NCBI RefSeq assembly: GCF_008014695.1
Contig: NZ_VOXE01000004.1
Span: 124,001 to 188,000, forward strand
Source: Chryseobacterium sp.
Lineage (GTDB): Bacteria; Bacteroidota; Bacteroidia; Flavobacteriales; Weeksellaceae
Direction of reading: 5' to 3'
DNA length: 64,000 nucleotides
Numbering within the stretch: the first letter of the stretch is position 1; the number at the start of each line of letters is the position of its first letter. Of the stretch, positions 7,750 through 16,926 are shown in pieces. A program made the position numbers and the translations under genes. Under the pieces are notes generated by a model, which saw only the letters and a program-made list of their open reading frames with translations, had not been told where the DNA came from and ran no database searches.

Positions 7750-10395
7750 CTATTTTTTCATAAAAAGTGTTTTATAAATTTCAAGCATCACAAGAGGCAG
7801 CAGACCCAGGACCACTATTATCATCCAGCCTTTCAAATCGGGAAGCTGAAGTCTGAAGGCTTCGCGCATCACCGGGATCAGCAATACCATCAACTGCAGG
7901 GCAAAACCCAGAATAATAGCGCCTGTTAAATATCGGTTGCTGAAAACGGCGGTTTTGTAGAGCGGTTTTCGGAAGCTGCGCAATCCCAGCGAAAACCAAA
8001 GCTGCGCGGCGATCAGAACCATAAAAGCCAAAGTTCGCGCATTGCCAAGAACCTCCTCGGGAACGTTAGTGCCGAAAGGCGACCATCCGAACTCATAATG
8101 GCCGTACCAGAATGCAAAAGTGGTAATAAAGCCGATGAAAAGTCCGCCGCTTACCGTCATTAATCCTGCGCCGCGCGAAAAAAAACTTTCCTGCAGCGAC
8201 CGCGGCGCCTCTTTCATGACCTCCTTATCCCCTTTATCCATACCCAAAGCAATGGCGGGAAGCGAATCGGTGATCAGGTTAATCCACAACAACTGCGTAG
8301 CAATCAACGGCGATGACCATCCCATGAGGAGTGCGGGAACCATGGCCAGCACTTCGCCCAAATTGCAGGTGAGGAGAAAGATGACGGATTTTTTAATATT
8401 GCCGTATATATTCCTCCCCTCTTCAATCGCTTTTACAATGGTCGAAAAATCATCATCAGTTAAAATCATATCTGCAGCACCTTTAGCGACATCGGTTCCG
8501 GTGATTCCCATCGCAACCCCAATGTCTGCTGCAGTCAGGGAAGGCGCGTCGTTCACGCCGTCACCGGTCATGGAAACCACATTTCCTTTGGCTTTCAGGG
8601 TCCGCACGATTTTTACTTTATGTTGGGGAGAAACCCTGGCAAAAACGTTGATATAATTGACTTTCTCGAGGAATTCTTCCTCTGTTAACGCATCTATTTC
8701 ACTGCCGGTAAGCACTTCGGAGAAATCCTGCGCAATATCCAGGTCCCGCGCTATGGAGAAAGCGGTGTTTTTGTGATCGCCGGTGATCATCACCGTTCTG
8801 ATTCCGGCTTCTTTTGCCTGCTGAATGGAAGGTTTCACTTCGGCTCTGGCCGGATCGCTCATTCCTACCATTCCAACGAGAATCAGATCGGTTTCCAAAT
8901 TTTCAGGTGATGAGTCAGTGGTAACGGGCTTATAAGCGAGTGCCAAAGTTCTTAAGGAATGATCCGACATTTCTTTTGCAGCTGCGCTAAATTTCTTTTT
9001 TTCTTCGTCGGTCAGCGGCAGGATTTCACCATCTATTAAAAATTTTGTTGAAATTTCAAACAGACTGGCCAATGCACCCTTTGCAAAAACAAAATGCTGT
9101 TGATTTTCATCTGCCACGAGCACCGACATTCTTTTACGGTCGGAATCGAAAGCTTTTTCACTGATCCTTTTGTAGCTGCTGGCGATTTCGGTACGGTTCA
9201 GACCAATCTCATCAGCGAGCATCAAGAGGGCCACTTCAGTTGGATCACCGGTCTGTTCCCCATTTTCGAGGGTGGCATCTGAGCAGAGAATCATTCCGGT
9301 TGTCAGAAATCTCACAGCTTCTGCAAATTCCTGCTTTTCATCCTCCAGATCTGTAAAACACGCGGAAGCAAAAACCTGCGTAACGGTCATTTTATTTTGT
9401 GTTAAAGTCCCCGTTTTATCGGAACAGATCACATTCACGGAACCCAGGGTTTCCACTGCCGGAAGTCTCCGGATAATGGCGTTTTTTTTCGACATCGCAG
9501 TAACTCCAACCGACAGCACCACGGCAACGATGGCTGCCAAACCTTCCGGAATCGAGGCGACCGCCAAAGAAACGGCAGTCAGGAACATTTCCGCAGGATC
9601 CCGTCCCTGAAAATAAGAAATCACAAAAATAAAGATACAGATTCCGGCAGCTGATTTTCCGAGCAATTTTCCGAGTTCATTCAGGCGAAGTTCCATAGGG
9701 GTTTTTCTTCCTTTTCCGGGCTCGATGAGGTGGGCAATATGTCCGAGCTCGGTCTGCATTCCGATTGCTGTCACAACCCCGGCTCCGCGTCCGAAAGTCA
9801 CCAATGACGACATAAAAGCCATATTCGTGCGGTCACCGATGGGGGTTTTAGGGTCAGTAAAAACAGTATGTGCTTCTTTTGTTTCCGGAACGGATTCTCC
9901 GGTAAGCGCTGATTCATCAATCTGCAGATTGGCAGTTTCGGTTAAACGGAGATCTGCCGGAATGATCCTTCCGGCTTCCAGAAAAACGAGATCACCGGGC
10001 ACCAAATCCGCTGAATCCACTTCGCGGGTAAAACCGTCTCTTTTGACCAACGCTTTGGGAGATGAGATTTTCATGAGCGCCTCAATCGCATTGCCCGCTT
10101 TTATTTCCTGAAACACGCCAATTACTGCGTTGAGGATAATTACCACCACAATGATGGCAGCATCAATATATTCCCCCATCAGAAAAGTGATGAACACCGC
10201 AGCGAAAAGCACATAAATGAGCCAGTCGTTCAGCTGTGCTGCAAAAACCTGAAGCACGGTTCTCTTCTTTTTGGCGAGTAACTCATTGGACCCGTACTGT
10301 TTTGTTCTCTTTTCGGCCTCGGCTGAGGAAAGGCCAGTATCAGCATTTACCTTCATCTCCTGTAAAACATCCGGCACGGGTTTGGAAAACCACAT
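7750..10395 (-). CDS. Cation-translocating P-type ATPase, Ca2+ (type II) class
   Basis: The 881-residue protein is a complete type II P-ATPase. It has an N-terminal cation ATPase domain, the actuator motif DESALTGESVPETKE and the phosphorylation site CSDKTGTLTQNKMTV with Asp near residue 326. It also has the hinge TGDGVNDAPSLTAADIGVAMG and a C-terminal membrane domain. The PEGLAAIVAVVLSVG of helix 4 and NLITDSLPAIALGMD of helix 6 resemble the ion-binding helices of SERCA/PMR1 calcium pumps more than those of Na/K or heavy-metal pumps. It should export Ca2+ (possibly Mn2+) across the inner membrane. The gene is monocistronic, and no metal-responsive regulator lies beside it. Confidence 0.9.
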   Translation of the reverse strand: MWFSKPVPDVLQEMKVNADTGLSSAEAEKRTKQYGSNELLAKKKRTVLQVFAAQLNDWLIYVLFAAVFITFLMGEYIDAAIIVVVIILNAVIGVFQEIKAGNAIEALMKISSPKALVKRDGFTREVDSADLVPGDLVFLEAGRIIPADLRLTETANLQIDESALTGESVPETKEAHTVFTDPKTPIGDRTNMAFMSSLVTFGRGAGVVTAIGMQTELGHIAHLIEPGKGRKTPMELRLNELGKLLGKSAAGICIFIFVISYFQGRDPAEMFLTAVSLAVASIPEGLAAIVAVVLSVGVTAMSKKNAIIRRLPAVETLGSVNVICSDKTGTLTQNKMTVTQVFASACFTDLEDEKQEFAEAVRFLTTGMILCSDATLENGEQTGDPTEVALLMLADEIGLNRTEIASSYKRISEKAFDSDRKRMSVLVADENQQHFVFAKGALASLFEISTKFLIDGEILPLTDEEKKKFSAAAKEMSDHSLRTLALAYKPVTTDSSPENLETDLILVGMVGMSDPARAEVKPSIQQAKEAGIRTVMITGDHKNTAFSIARDLDIAQDFSEVLTGSEIDALTEEEFLEKVNYINVFARVSPQHKVKIVRTLKAKGNVVSMTGDGVNDAPSLTAADIGVAMGITGTDVAKGAADMILTDDDFSTIVKAIEEGRNIYGNIKKSVIFLLTCNLGEVLAMVPALLMGWSSPLIATQLLWINLITDSLPAIALGMDKGDKEVMKEAPRSLQESFFSRGAGLMTVSGGLFIGFITTFAFWYGHYEFGWSPFGTNVPEEVLGNARTLAFMVLIAAQLWFSLGLRSFRKPLYKTAVFSNRYLTGAIILGFALQLMVLLIPVMREAFRLQLPDLKGWMIIVVLGLLPLVMLEIYKTLFMKK

Positions 10396-10579
10396 CTCTT
10401 GTATATTTCTATAAATTTAAGAAAAAATGTTAGCATATTGGCCCGAATAAACCTGCGCCGATTTCAACCTCAGCGAAACTTTCTGAAATTTAGTACCGCA
10501 ACTCTATTCTGAACTTACCGTTTTACAAACAGGCTGAGCCTCTGTAAACAATTACTGTTCAGACGATTATTAAATGCTA

Positions 10580-10613
10580 TTTGCTGCATATAAATATTTT
10601 TTTTATATCTTTA
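10580..10613 (+). promoter_or_regulatory. Promoter of the broken T9SS cargo gene
   Basis: TTTG at 10580-10583 and TATCTTTA at 10606-10613, 22 bases apart, match the Bacteroidota -33/-7 elements apart from the last base. The ATG follows at 10634. Confidence 0.5.
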
Positions 10614-10633
10614 TTGAACTTAAAAATCAAATT

Positions 10634-11593
10634 ATGAAAAGAAAATTATTATTTGCCAAACAAAACGAGACAGGTAATGGTGGATTTAACAGCGAGAAGA
10701 GAAGCAGAATGTTGGTTTTACTGCTGAGTTATTTCTTCATGGCTTTCAGCACCATCACCCTGAATGCACAAACCTCACAAACGGTTCCGAATATTACTGC
10801 AAGTTCAGGTTTTACAGGTGTTTATGCAAGTTCTGCAAGAACGTATCAGCTGATCATTGATGACTCCCAACTGACCGCGCTGAACGGAAAATACATTACT
10901 TCTATCGCATTCAGACTTCCCAGCAATGCTACCGAGGCATGGCCCGCTACCCCTGCTACCTTCTCCAATTATCAAATATTCCTCAGTAACGGGGTGGAAC
11001 CTGCCAACAGACAGCTGGATTTTGCCGCAAATGTAGTGGGACCACAAACGCAAGTCAGAACGGGAAGTTTAGTGGTTCCCGCAGGTGCACTTACTTCTGG
11101 TGCGGATCCCAATGCATTCAGCCATCTCTTGACATTTAATACCCCTTATTTATATACCGGTACCAACCTGATTGTAGAAATACGCCATACTGGAAACGAT
11201 GTAGGTTCCCGTTCCACCAATTCCAGCGGAACAAGTTCTGCGGGTTAAGGCTCTCTCTACACCGCATGCTGGCAGGGCACCGGGGGTGTTGTTCAGGGAA
11301 ATTTTACTTTTATACAGCTCAATGCAGTTAATTCCTTGGAAGTGAAATCAGTAGAAATAGACGGCGGATTTTCGGTCTATCCAAATCCGGTAAAAGAACT
11401 GCTTTATGTAAAAGCTTCCGGCGATATCTCAGAGTTTCATATTTACAATTTTGTGGGTCAGAAAATTCATTCTGAAAAAAATACATCAAAAACACCGCAG
11501 CTCAACGTCGCCCACTTACCATCCGGAAATTATATGCTTCAGCTGATCTATAAAAACGGAAATTCAAGTTCCGTAAGATTTATCAAGGAATAA
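10634..11593 (+). pseudogene. T9SS-sorted secreted protein interrupted by an in-frame stop
   Basis: Two open stretches lie in one reading frame, separated by a single TAA at 11246-11248 (codon 205 of 319). The first has a signal peptide ending in TLNAQ and a beta-rich domain. After the stop the frame reads on through GSLYTACWQGTGG to a type A T9SS C-terminal sorting domain with YPNPVKELLYV, VGQKIHSE and a final LPSGNYMLQLIYKNG. The context AG-stop-GSLYTACW suggests that a tyrosine codon (TAT or TAC) became TAA. The chosen start is the internal methionine before KRKLLFAKQ, because the upstream 20 codons overlap the promoter. Unless the stop is read through, the product lacks its sorting signal and would not be secreted by T9SS. 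Confidence 0.8.
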
Positions 11594-11697
11594 AAATGAA
11601 CCATGATTCCGTTATATTGCTGTGAATAAAGGATAGCGTGTACTGAACTTTCCAGATTTTTCCGGATAAACAGCATTCGCTTTATTTATCTGATCAT

Positions 11698-11728
11698 AAA
11701 AAAATCCCGCTTAAGAGCGGGATTTTCC
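11698..11728 (-). terminator. Terminator of the DUF4142 gene
   Basis: A 9-bp GC-rich stem (AATCCCGCT/AGCGGGATT) with a TAAG loop is flanked by A and T runs. It lies 17 bases beyond the DUF4142 stop. Confidence 0.85.
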
Positions 11729-11744
11729 AAATTAATGTTGTCTT

Positions 11745-12344
11745 TTATTTTACTGCCTTGGCAACTTCTTCAGACTGCACCAGGTGGTGTTCCAGCGTTG
11801 GGACTGTTTTTCCGGCAAACAATTTTAATCCGTCTTCGGCACCATCCGCGGCTTCTTTTTTAAATGCGGCAATATCTTCTTTGTGATCTTTTACCATCAG
11901 GCTGCTATAAGCCCGGTCGAAGTCGACTCCCTTTTTCGTCATCAGATCATCATATTTTTTCTGTTTTTCAGCATCCAGCTTTGTAGGCAGCGGATAACCG
12001 ATTGCAGATGCCCAGTTTTTGAGTTCGTCATTGGCTTTTCCGTGATCCTGCACCATCATGTTACCCAGTTCCTTTACCCTGGAATTTGAAGCGTTGGTCG
12101 CAGCGAGTTCACCCATCATTACTTCCATCATTCCACCTCTTGCGGCATCATCAGCAAATTTTTTGTCCTGATCATTGAGCGAACTCAATTTTCCGGCATC
12201 GACAGAATCTTTTACCATTGTGGTTGAATCGTTCGCCGCCACCATAGCAGTACTGTCGGTACTATGATCCACCACTGTCGTTTCATTTTTTTTGCAGGCG
12301 GCCAGTGTAGCCAAACACAGAAGTGTTACAATTGATTTTTTCAT
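11745..12344 (-). CDS. DUF4142-domain lipoprotein
   Basis: The 199-residue protein starts with a lipoprotein signal (LLCLATLAACKK, lipobox cysteine at 17) and a Ser/Thr/Asp-rich linker. A four-helix ferritin-like DUF4142 domain follows, containing FADDAARGGMMEVMMGELA, MVQDHGKANDELKNWA and MVKDHKEDIAAFKKEA. DUF4142 proteins are periplasmic or outer-membrane attached and often stress-linked, but have no proven activity. The histidine-containing helices may bind metal; this is inference. A decayed copy of its tail lies at 7550-7633. Confidence 0.85.
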   Translation of the reverse strand: MKKSIVTLLCLATLAACKKNETTVVDHSTDSTAMVAANDSTTMVKDSVDAGKLSSLNDQDKKFADDAARGGMMEVMMGELAATNASNSRVKELGNMMVQDHGKANDELKNWASAIGYPLPTKLDAEKQKKYDDLMTKKGVDFDRAYSSLMVKDHKEDIAAFKKEAADGAEDGLKLFAGKTVPTLEHHLVQSEEVAKAVK

Positions 12345-12614
12345 ATTAGCTATTTTTATAAGGTTATGTGTAATATGCTGTTATTCAATACAAAACACAA
12401 TACAATTATTTTGCCAAAAATTTTTTTTTGAATAACAAAACTGATCGTTGAAACAATATAAAACGACCTTAAGTTTAGCCGTCTCCAAAAAAAAAACATT
12501 TCTGTTGAAGCTGTCAGGATGATATGAAAGAAGAGCATTCTAAATAAATTATATGGCCATCAGATTATTTATTATATTTAAAAAATCTAAAATCAAATTA
12601 AACGGGTTGAAATT

Positions 12615-13577
12615 ATGTCATTAACATTTTTATTATTGGTCTGTATCGGAGTTCTGGTCATCATTGGAGCCATCACAAAGAAACTTAATATTTTAACGTA
12701 TTCGGAACCGGACAAAAACGGGACTCAGAGACCGGACGGAGTGAAATGGAAACCAGTTACCTTCATTCTTCTGGCGTGTCTTGCCGCCCTTTTCCAGCCC
12801 ATGAATTACGAAGTCATCAGCGTGGGTCACAAAGGGCTCCTGATTAACCTTCTGGGAGACAAACGGGGCGCATCCAATACAGAAGAGGTTTCCGGAGTGG
12901 TGTTCTACAATAAGTACACTCAGGAAATACAGGAAATTCCGCTGGATCAGCGGCATATTGAATATCCTGAATCCATCATCGTTGCCAAAGGCGGCTTTCC
13001 CTGCCCGATCAAACCGTCGTTCAACTATTCGGTGAAGGAATCCACTGCATCCGATATGTTTACGAACCTCCGCTCGACATACAAAAAAGGAGGCCTCGAA
13101 GCCATTCAGGAAGGCTGGCTGAACAATGCCATCATTGGTGCGATCAATGATGTTGCGAACCGGCATTCTATCGATTACCTTTTTAACAACCGGGAAACCT
13201 ATGAAGCTGAAATCCTGTCGGAAGTGAATAAAAGGATCGGTAAATGGTTCCTTGTATCACAACTGAAGACCAATATTCAGCCGCCAAAAGCCATTCGCCA
13301 GTCTATTGAGGATAAAGCGACCGCGGATGCGGATGCAATAAAAGCCGAAGCTCAGGCGCGTGTGGCACAGGCGGATGCACAGCGAAAAATACAGCTTGCA
13401 AAAGGAGATTCGGCCTCGGTAGTGATCAGGGCGCAGGCGGAAGCCAAAGCGATAAGCCTGAAGCAGCAAGCCATCACCCAGACTTACGTAGAATACCAGC
13501 GGGTTCTGAAATGGGACGGCGTGATGCCGACAACGGTATTGGGAAGCGGCTCTAATACGCTGCTGAATGTTAAATAG
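12615..13577 (+). CDS. Prohibitin/SPFH (band 7) family membrane protein
   Basis: The 320-residue protein has an N-terminal transmembrane helix, a second hydrophobic segment at about residues 50-62 (FILLACLAALF), then an SPFH-type domain (YEVISVGHKGLLINLLGD through LKTNIQPPKAIRQSIEDK). From about residue 235 an Ala/Gln/Lys-rich coiled coil follows (KAEAQARVAQADAQRKIQLA). This is the organisation of prohibitins, which form oligomeric rings in the membrane and modulate proteases and membrane domains. The second hydrophobic segment ahead of the SPFH domain is unusual in length and position. It is monocistronic and followed by a strong terminator. Confidence 0.85.
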   Translation: MSLTFLLLVCIGVLVIIGAITKKLNILTYSEPDKNGTQRPDGVKWKPVTFILLACLAALFQPMNYEVISVGHKGLLINLLGDKRGASNTEEVSGVVFYNKYTQEIQEIPLDQRHIEYPESIIVAKGGFPCPIKPSFNYSVKESTASDMFTNLRSTYKKGGLEAIQEGWLNNAIIGAINDVANRHSIDYLFNNRETYEAEILSEVNKRIGKWFLVSQLKTNIQPPKAIRQSIEDKATADADAIKAEAQARVAQADAQRKIQLAKGDSASVVIRAQAEAKAISLKQQAITQTYVEYQRVLKWDGVMPTTVLGSGSNTLLNVK

Positions 13578-13633
13578 AGGTTGGCAAGATCATATCTATC
13601 CGCCAACTTCTTCGATAGCAAATTTTAATAACA

Positions 13634-13663
13634 AAAGCAGGTTTTAAAACCTGCTTTGTTTTT
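13634..13663 (+). terminator. Terminator of the prohibitin-like gene
   Basis: A 12-bp palindromic arm pair (AAAGCAGGTTTT and its complement, 13634-13657) is followed by GTTTTTC. The reverse side has a weaker A-rich flank, so it may also stop the convergent SDR gene. Confidence 0.85.
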
Positions 13664-13679
13664 CATTTGTGTTAAGTAA

Positions 13680-14393
13680 TTAAGGATTCGTCGAGAAAAT
13701 CGATCCGCTTGCAATCATGGCTCTTCTGTTCATTTTCAGGATGTCCCTTACCCACTCCGCAAAATCCTCCGGCTGCAGCACTTTATCCGGATTACCGTCG
13801 GTAAGGCCGCCCTGAATGGACATGTCGCTGGCAATGGTACTCGGCGTGAGCGTAATCACGCGGATATTCTGCTTTCTCCACTCCGCCATCATCGACTGCG
13901 ACAGAGAAACTACAGCGGCTTTTGAGGCGGCATAGGCCGACATATTCGGGCCGCCTTTCAGGCCGGCAGTCGACGCGACATTTACGATATCGCCTTCTCC
14001 TTTTTCTTTCAGATAGGGGTAAACGTCTTTCGCAGCATAATACACCCCGAAAAGATTCGTCCGGATTACCTGTTCCCAGGTTTCCGATGGCATTTCTTCG
14101 ATGCTCCCGAAGTCCCCGATTCCGGCATTGTTGATCAGGATATCCACCCCGCCCAGCTCTTTTGCCAGCGCATCAATCCCTGTCTTTACAGCCGATTCAT
14201 CGTCGATACTGAATGCAACAAAGGCAGCCCGAACGCCGAGCGTTTGAATTTCTTCGGCAGTTTTTATCAGATGTTCCTCATTTCTTCCGGTAATACCGAT
14301 ATTCACCCCTTCAGCGGCCAGCGCCACAGCGACCGCTTTACCCAGGCCTCTTCCGCCACCGGTGATGATGGCATTTTTTCCTTTTAAATTCAT
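13680..14393 (-). CDS. SDR-family 3-ketoacyl-ACP-reductase-like oxidoreductase
   Basis: The 237-residue protein is a classical short-chain dehydrogenase. It has the cofactor motif TGGGRGLG near residue 10, NNAG near residue 87, and the catalytic serine and YAASK tyrosine/lysine around residue 150. It is close in style to FabG-like reductases of Bacteroidota. The true substrate is unknown. An upstream methionine would extend it by 17 residues; I chose the ATG at 14393 because MNLKGKNAIITGGG is the usual N-terminus of the family. It converges on the prohibitin-like gene. Confidence 0.85.
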   Translation of the reverse strand: MNLKGKNAIITGGGRGLGKAVAVALAAEGVNIGITGRNEEHLIKTAEEIQTLGVRAAFVAFSIDDESAVKTGIDALAKELGGVDILINNAGIGDFGSIEEMPSETWEQVIRTNLFGVYYAAKDVYPYLKEKGEGDIVNVASTAGLKGGPNMSAYAASKAAVVSLSQSMMAEWRKQNIRVITLTPSTIASDMSIQGGLTDGNPDKVLQPEDFAEWVRDILKMNRRAMIASGSIFSTNP

Positions 14394-14577
14394 AAATATT
14401 CTATTTAAACACAAATTTACGGAATCCCATTTTTCCTGAAGCAAAGTGCAGTCATTTTTTAGCAGCTGAACGCTTTTTTAAAGTGTCATCCGGTTTCCTG
14501 CATTTATTTGCAATTTTTTTTAAGTCTGCATTAGGAAGTTACCGCCGAATAATGTTATTTTTGCACCTCAATCCGAT

Positions 14578-14659
14578 GCCCGGATGGTGAAATTGGTAGA
14601 CACGCTCGTTTCAGGTGCGGGTGCCCACAAGCTTGCAGGTTCGAGTCCTGTTCCGGGCA
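14578..14659 (+). tRNA. tRNA-Leu (anticodon CAG)
   Basis: The acceptor stem GCCCGGA (14578-14584) pairs with TCCGGGC (14652-14658), with discriminator A. The D-loop contains GAAATTGGTAGAC, as in bacterial tRNA-Leu. The anticodon loop is TTCAGGT, giving anticodon CAG. The long variable arm expected for leucine precedes the T arm (GGTTCGAGTCC). CCA is not encoded. Confidence 0.95.
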
Positions 14660-14664
14660 CAGAA

Positions 14665-14697
14665 AAACACACTTTTCGAAGTGTGTTTTTTTTATTT
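14665..14697 (+). terminator. Terminator after tRNA-Leu
   Basis: A 10-bp stem (AAACACACTT/AAGTGTGTTT) with loop TTCG, followed by an eight-T run, lies six bases after the tRNA. Confidence 0.9.
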
Positions 14698-14874
14698 TCG
14701 CAACGGTTGTAACATTTTGGAGTTTGTGGCGTTATTCATCATGACCGCAGCGTCGGCGCTGTTGCTGTATCTGCAGTTTGCAGGTAAATAAAGATGGGTG
14801 TAGCGACTTTTTTAATGAAAATAATTATATTTACACAGTCCACGACAGGGCCACGAAAACCGAAAAAATTACCT

Positions 14875-15501
14875 ATGAAATTAAAAACCTTTATTATTGG
14901 ATTACTTGTTTTATCATTAACAGGCTGTGTAAAAGTGTGGGATAGGCTGGATGAACTCAAGCCTCTTGAGGCTTACGCTGTTGAAAATCTGAACATTCAG
15001 GATAAAAATGCCATGGATGCCCAAATCACGCTTATTGACGGCAGAACTGTGGATACAAAAATAGTGGGCCAGAAAAATATATTCTACGGAATTCTGACGG
15101 AAACATCCATAACACAGCACATCCCAATATACAACAATACAGGCAAAAAAGAATACATTTATTATCCACTGGTGAAAGAAATGAGGATAAAAGACTACAA
15201 GGGTGATACAAGAATCTTTGTAAACAGAGGTCCGAAATCGGTCTCTTTACAGGAGCTTTTTTACGACGGAAAAATTAAATGGTTTCGGGAATACTATAAA
15301 AATAGTTACGACGGAAGTGTGCAGACAACGGACCATTTCGTGAACGGTAGCCAAGAAATAAATATCGGACTTTTAAACAGTACGAAAAACAAACTTAAAG
15401 AATTAACAGCCTCAAAACCTGAACTGGCGCAAATGATCGACAGTCTTTCGAGATTTGATAGGGAGACCGTTACCGCAGTTTTAAAGGAATATGAAAAATA
15501 A
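14875..15501 (+). CDS. Putative lipoprotein of unknown function
   Basis: The 208-residue protein begins with a lipoprotein signal (MKLKTFIIGLLVLSLTGC, cysteine at 18). The mature part is mixed alpha/beta with no recognised domain. It contains LIDGRTVDTKIVGQK, an IPIYNNTGKKEYIYYPLVKEM stretch and a helical C-terminus. An upstream methionine adds 27 residues, but the lipobox fixes the start at 14875. The gene sits between tRNA-Leu and a strong bidirectional terminator. I do not recognise a family; it is likely anchored in the periplasmic face of a membrane. Confidence 0.65.
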   Translation: MKLKTFIIGLLVLSLTGCVKVWDRLDELKPLEAYAVENLNIQDKNAMDAQITLIDGRTVDTKIVGQKNIFYGILTETSITQHIPIYNNTGKKEYIYYPLVKEMRIKDYKGDTRIFVNRGPKSVSLQELFYDGKIKWFREYYKNSYDGSVQTTDHFVNGSQEINIGLLNSTKNKLKELTASKPELAQMIDSLSRFDRETVTAVLKEYEK

Positions 15502-15521
15502 ACAACGCTTTCAAATTAAAT

Positions 15522-15559
15522 AATACAGAAAGCTTCCGTTATTGGAAGCTTTCTGTATT
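15522..15559. terminator. Bidirectional terminator between convergent genes
   Basis: A 16-bp perfect stem (15522-15537 against 15544-15559) with a 6-base loop has an A/T-rich base on both sides. It serves the lipoprotein gene and the facing trans-sulfuration gene. Confidence 0.85.
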
Positions 15560-15568
15560 TGTATCATG

Positions 15569-16771
15569 TTAAAGAATGCCGGTTTTCTGCATACAGGCTT
15601 TCATCTTTTCATAGGTTCTTTCAATATCGTGATCGAGTCCTATGGAAAAACGGATGAGTCCTGGCGACAGCCCCATTTCTTTCTGTTCCGCTTCGGGGAT
15701 CTCAGATGATGTAGACGTTCCGGAGGCAGAGAACAAGGTTTTGTAAAATCCTAAACTTACCGCCAGATATCCCAGGTTTTCATGCTGCATCATCTCCATA
15801 AGCTCATTTGCTTTTTCCACAGTTTTTACATCGAGTGCAATAAGACCGCCGTAGCCGTATTCCCCCTGCATCATGTTAGTGAAAAGCGCATGCTGCGGAT
15901 GGTTTTTAAGTCCGGGATATTTCACTTTGAGGCCGTCTTTTTCCCAGTGTTCGGCAAGATAAAGGGCGTTCTCACTGTGTTTTTTCATTCTCAGATGAAG
16001 CGTTCTGAGGTTTTTGAGGATACTCGCCGCACGCAGGCTGTCCATCGTAGGCCCAAGCAGCATGCACGCACCGCTGTTTACATCTTTAAGTCCGTTGATC
16101 AGGTCCGTGGTTCCGCAGATCACGCCGCCAATGGCATCGCTGCTGCCGTTGATGAATTTCGTCAGACTGTGGATCGTTACATCGGCTCCTAGAAGTTTCG
16201 GTGAAATGGAGAGCGGAGAGAAGGTATTGTCGACCACGAGCTGTAAATTATGTTTTTTGGCAATTTTCGAAAGTGCTGCAAGATCGGCGATCTCAAGCAG
16301 CGGGTTGCTCACCGTTTCACAGTACAGGACTTTCGTATGCTCAGTGATGGCATTTTCCACTTTTTCCAGGTCTGTAATGTCCACAAATGAAGTCTCAATC
16401 TTAAATCCAGGCAGAAAATTCTTCATAAAGGCGTAGGTTCCGCCGTAAATCGTTCTGCTGGAAACAATATGGTCGCCCGATTTGCAGAGCTGCAGAAGTA
16501 CAGAAGTAATGGCGCCCATTCCGGAAGACGTTACGTTAGCATTTTCCGTGCCTTCCATTTTTGCCAATGCTTCCGAAAGATAGAGATTGCTGGGAGAAGA
16601 ATGTCTGGAGTACAGGTAGCACCCTTCCGTATTGCCTTCGAAAGTATCACCCATCGTTTTTGCCGACAGAAAAGTGTAAGTAGAACTGTCTGAAATTGAA
16701 GGATTTACTCCGCCGAATTCTCCGAAATACTGAAGGTCCTGAATGTTGTTTGCTGCATCAAATTTTTCCAT
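15569..16771 (-). CDS. Cys/Met-metabolism PLP-dependent enzyme (methionine gamma-lyase/trans-sulfuration type)
   Basis: The 400-residue protein is a fold-type I PLP enzyme of the cystathionine gamma-synthase/methionine gamma-lyase group. It has SSGMGAITSVLLQLCKSGDHIV, YGGTYAFMKNFLPGFKI, ETVSNPLLEIADL, VDNTFSPLSISPKLLGADV and the PLP-lysine motif HSLTKFINGSSDAIGG (Lys near residue 204). The usual YSR-x-x-NPT substrate motif reads YSRHSSPSN here, so substrate specificity cannot be inferred. It is divergent from an Lrp-type regulator, which commonly controls amino-acid breakdown enzymes of this kind. Confidence 0.85.
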   Translation of the reverse strand: MEKFDAANNIQDLQYFGEFGGVNPSISDSSTYTFLSAKTMGDTFEGNTEGCYLYSRHSSPSNLYLSEALAKMEGTENANVTSSGMGAITSVLLQLCKSGDHIVSSRTIYGGTYAFMKNFLPGFKIETSFVDITDLEKVENAITEHTKVLYCETVSNPLLEIADLAALSKIAKKHNLQLVVDNTFSPLSISPKLLGADVTIHSLTKFINGSSDAIGGVICGTTDLINGLKDVNSGACMLLGPTMDSLRAASILKNLRTLHLRMKKHSENALYLAEHWEKDGLKVKYPGLKNHPQHALFTNMMQGEYGYGGLIALDVKTVEKANELMEMMQHENLGYLAVSLGFYKTLFSASGTSTSSEIPEAEQKEMGLSPGLIRFSIGLDHDIERTYEKMKACMQKTGIL

Positions 16772-16870
16772 GATAAGTATTTTTATATTCCTTAAATATC
16801 AAAAGTTTCCAACGAAAAAACAAGCAAAAACTATTTCTTCAGAATATAAAAGATTATAAATCCTGAATAT

Positions 16871-16885
16871 TAGAATTAAATTCTA
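16871..16885. promoter_or_regulatory. Palindromic operator candidate overlapping the Lrp-gene promoter
   Basis: TAGAATTAAATTCTA is a perfect 7-1-7 palindrome in the divergent region. It overlaps the start of a TATATTTG promoter box (16884-16891) that faces the regulator gene. Lrp/AsnC proteins often bind such AT-rich dyads, so it may be the autoregulatory site. Confidence 0.5.
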
Positions 16886-16926
16886 TATTTGAAATGAATA
16901 TAAAGCACATTCCAAATAATTTTCTG

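Noticed and set aside
12356..12538. Minus-strand frame of 60 codons upstream of the DUF4142 gene
   Set aside because: It lies in the AT-rich leader and promoter region, is rich in Phe/Ile from A/T runs, and has no family features.
14700..14790. Possible 24-residue membrane peptide (FVALFIMTAASALLLYLQFAG) after the tRNA terminator
   Set aside because: Too short, no ATG start in the preferred place, and no other support.
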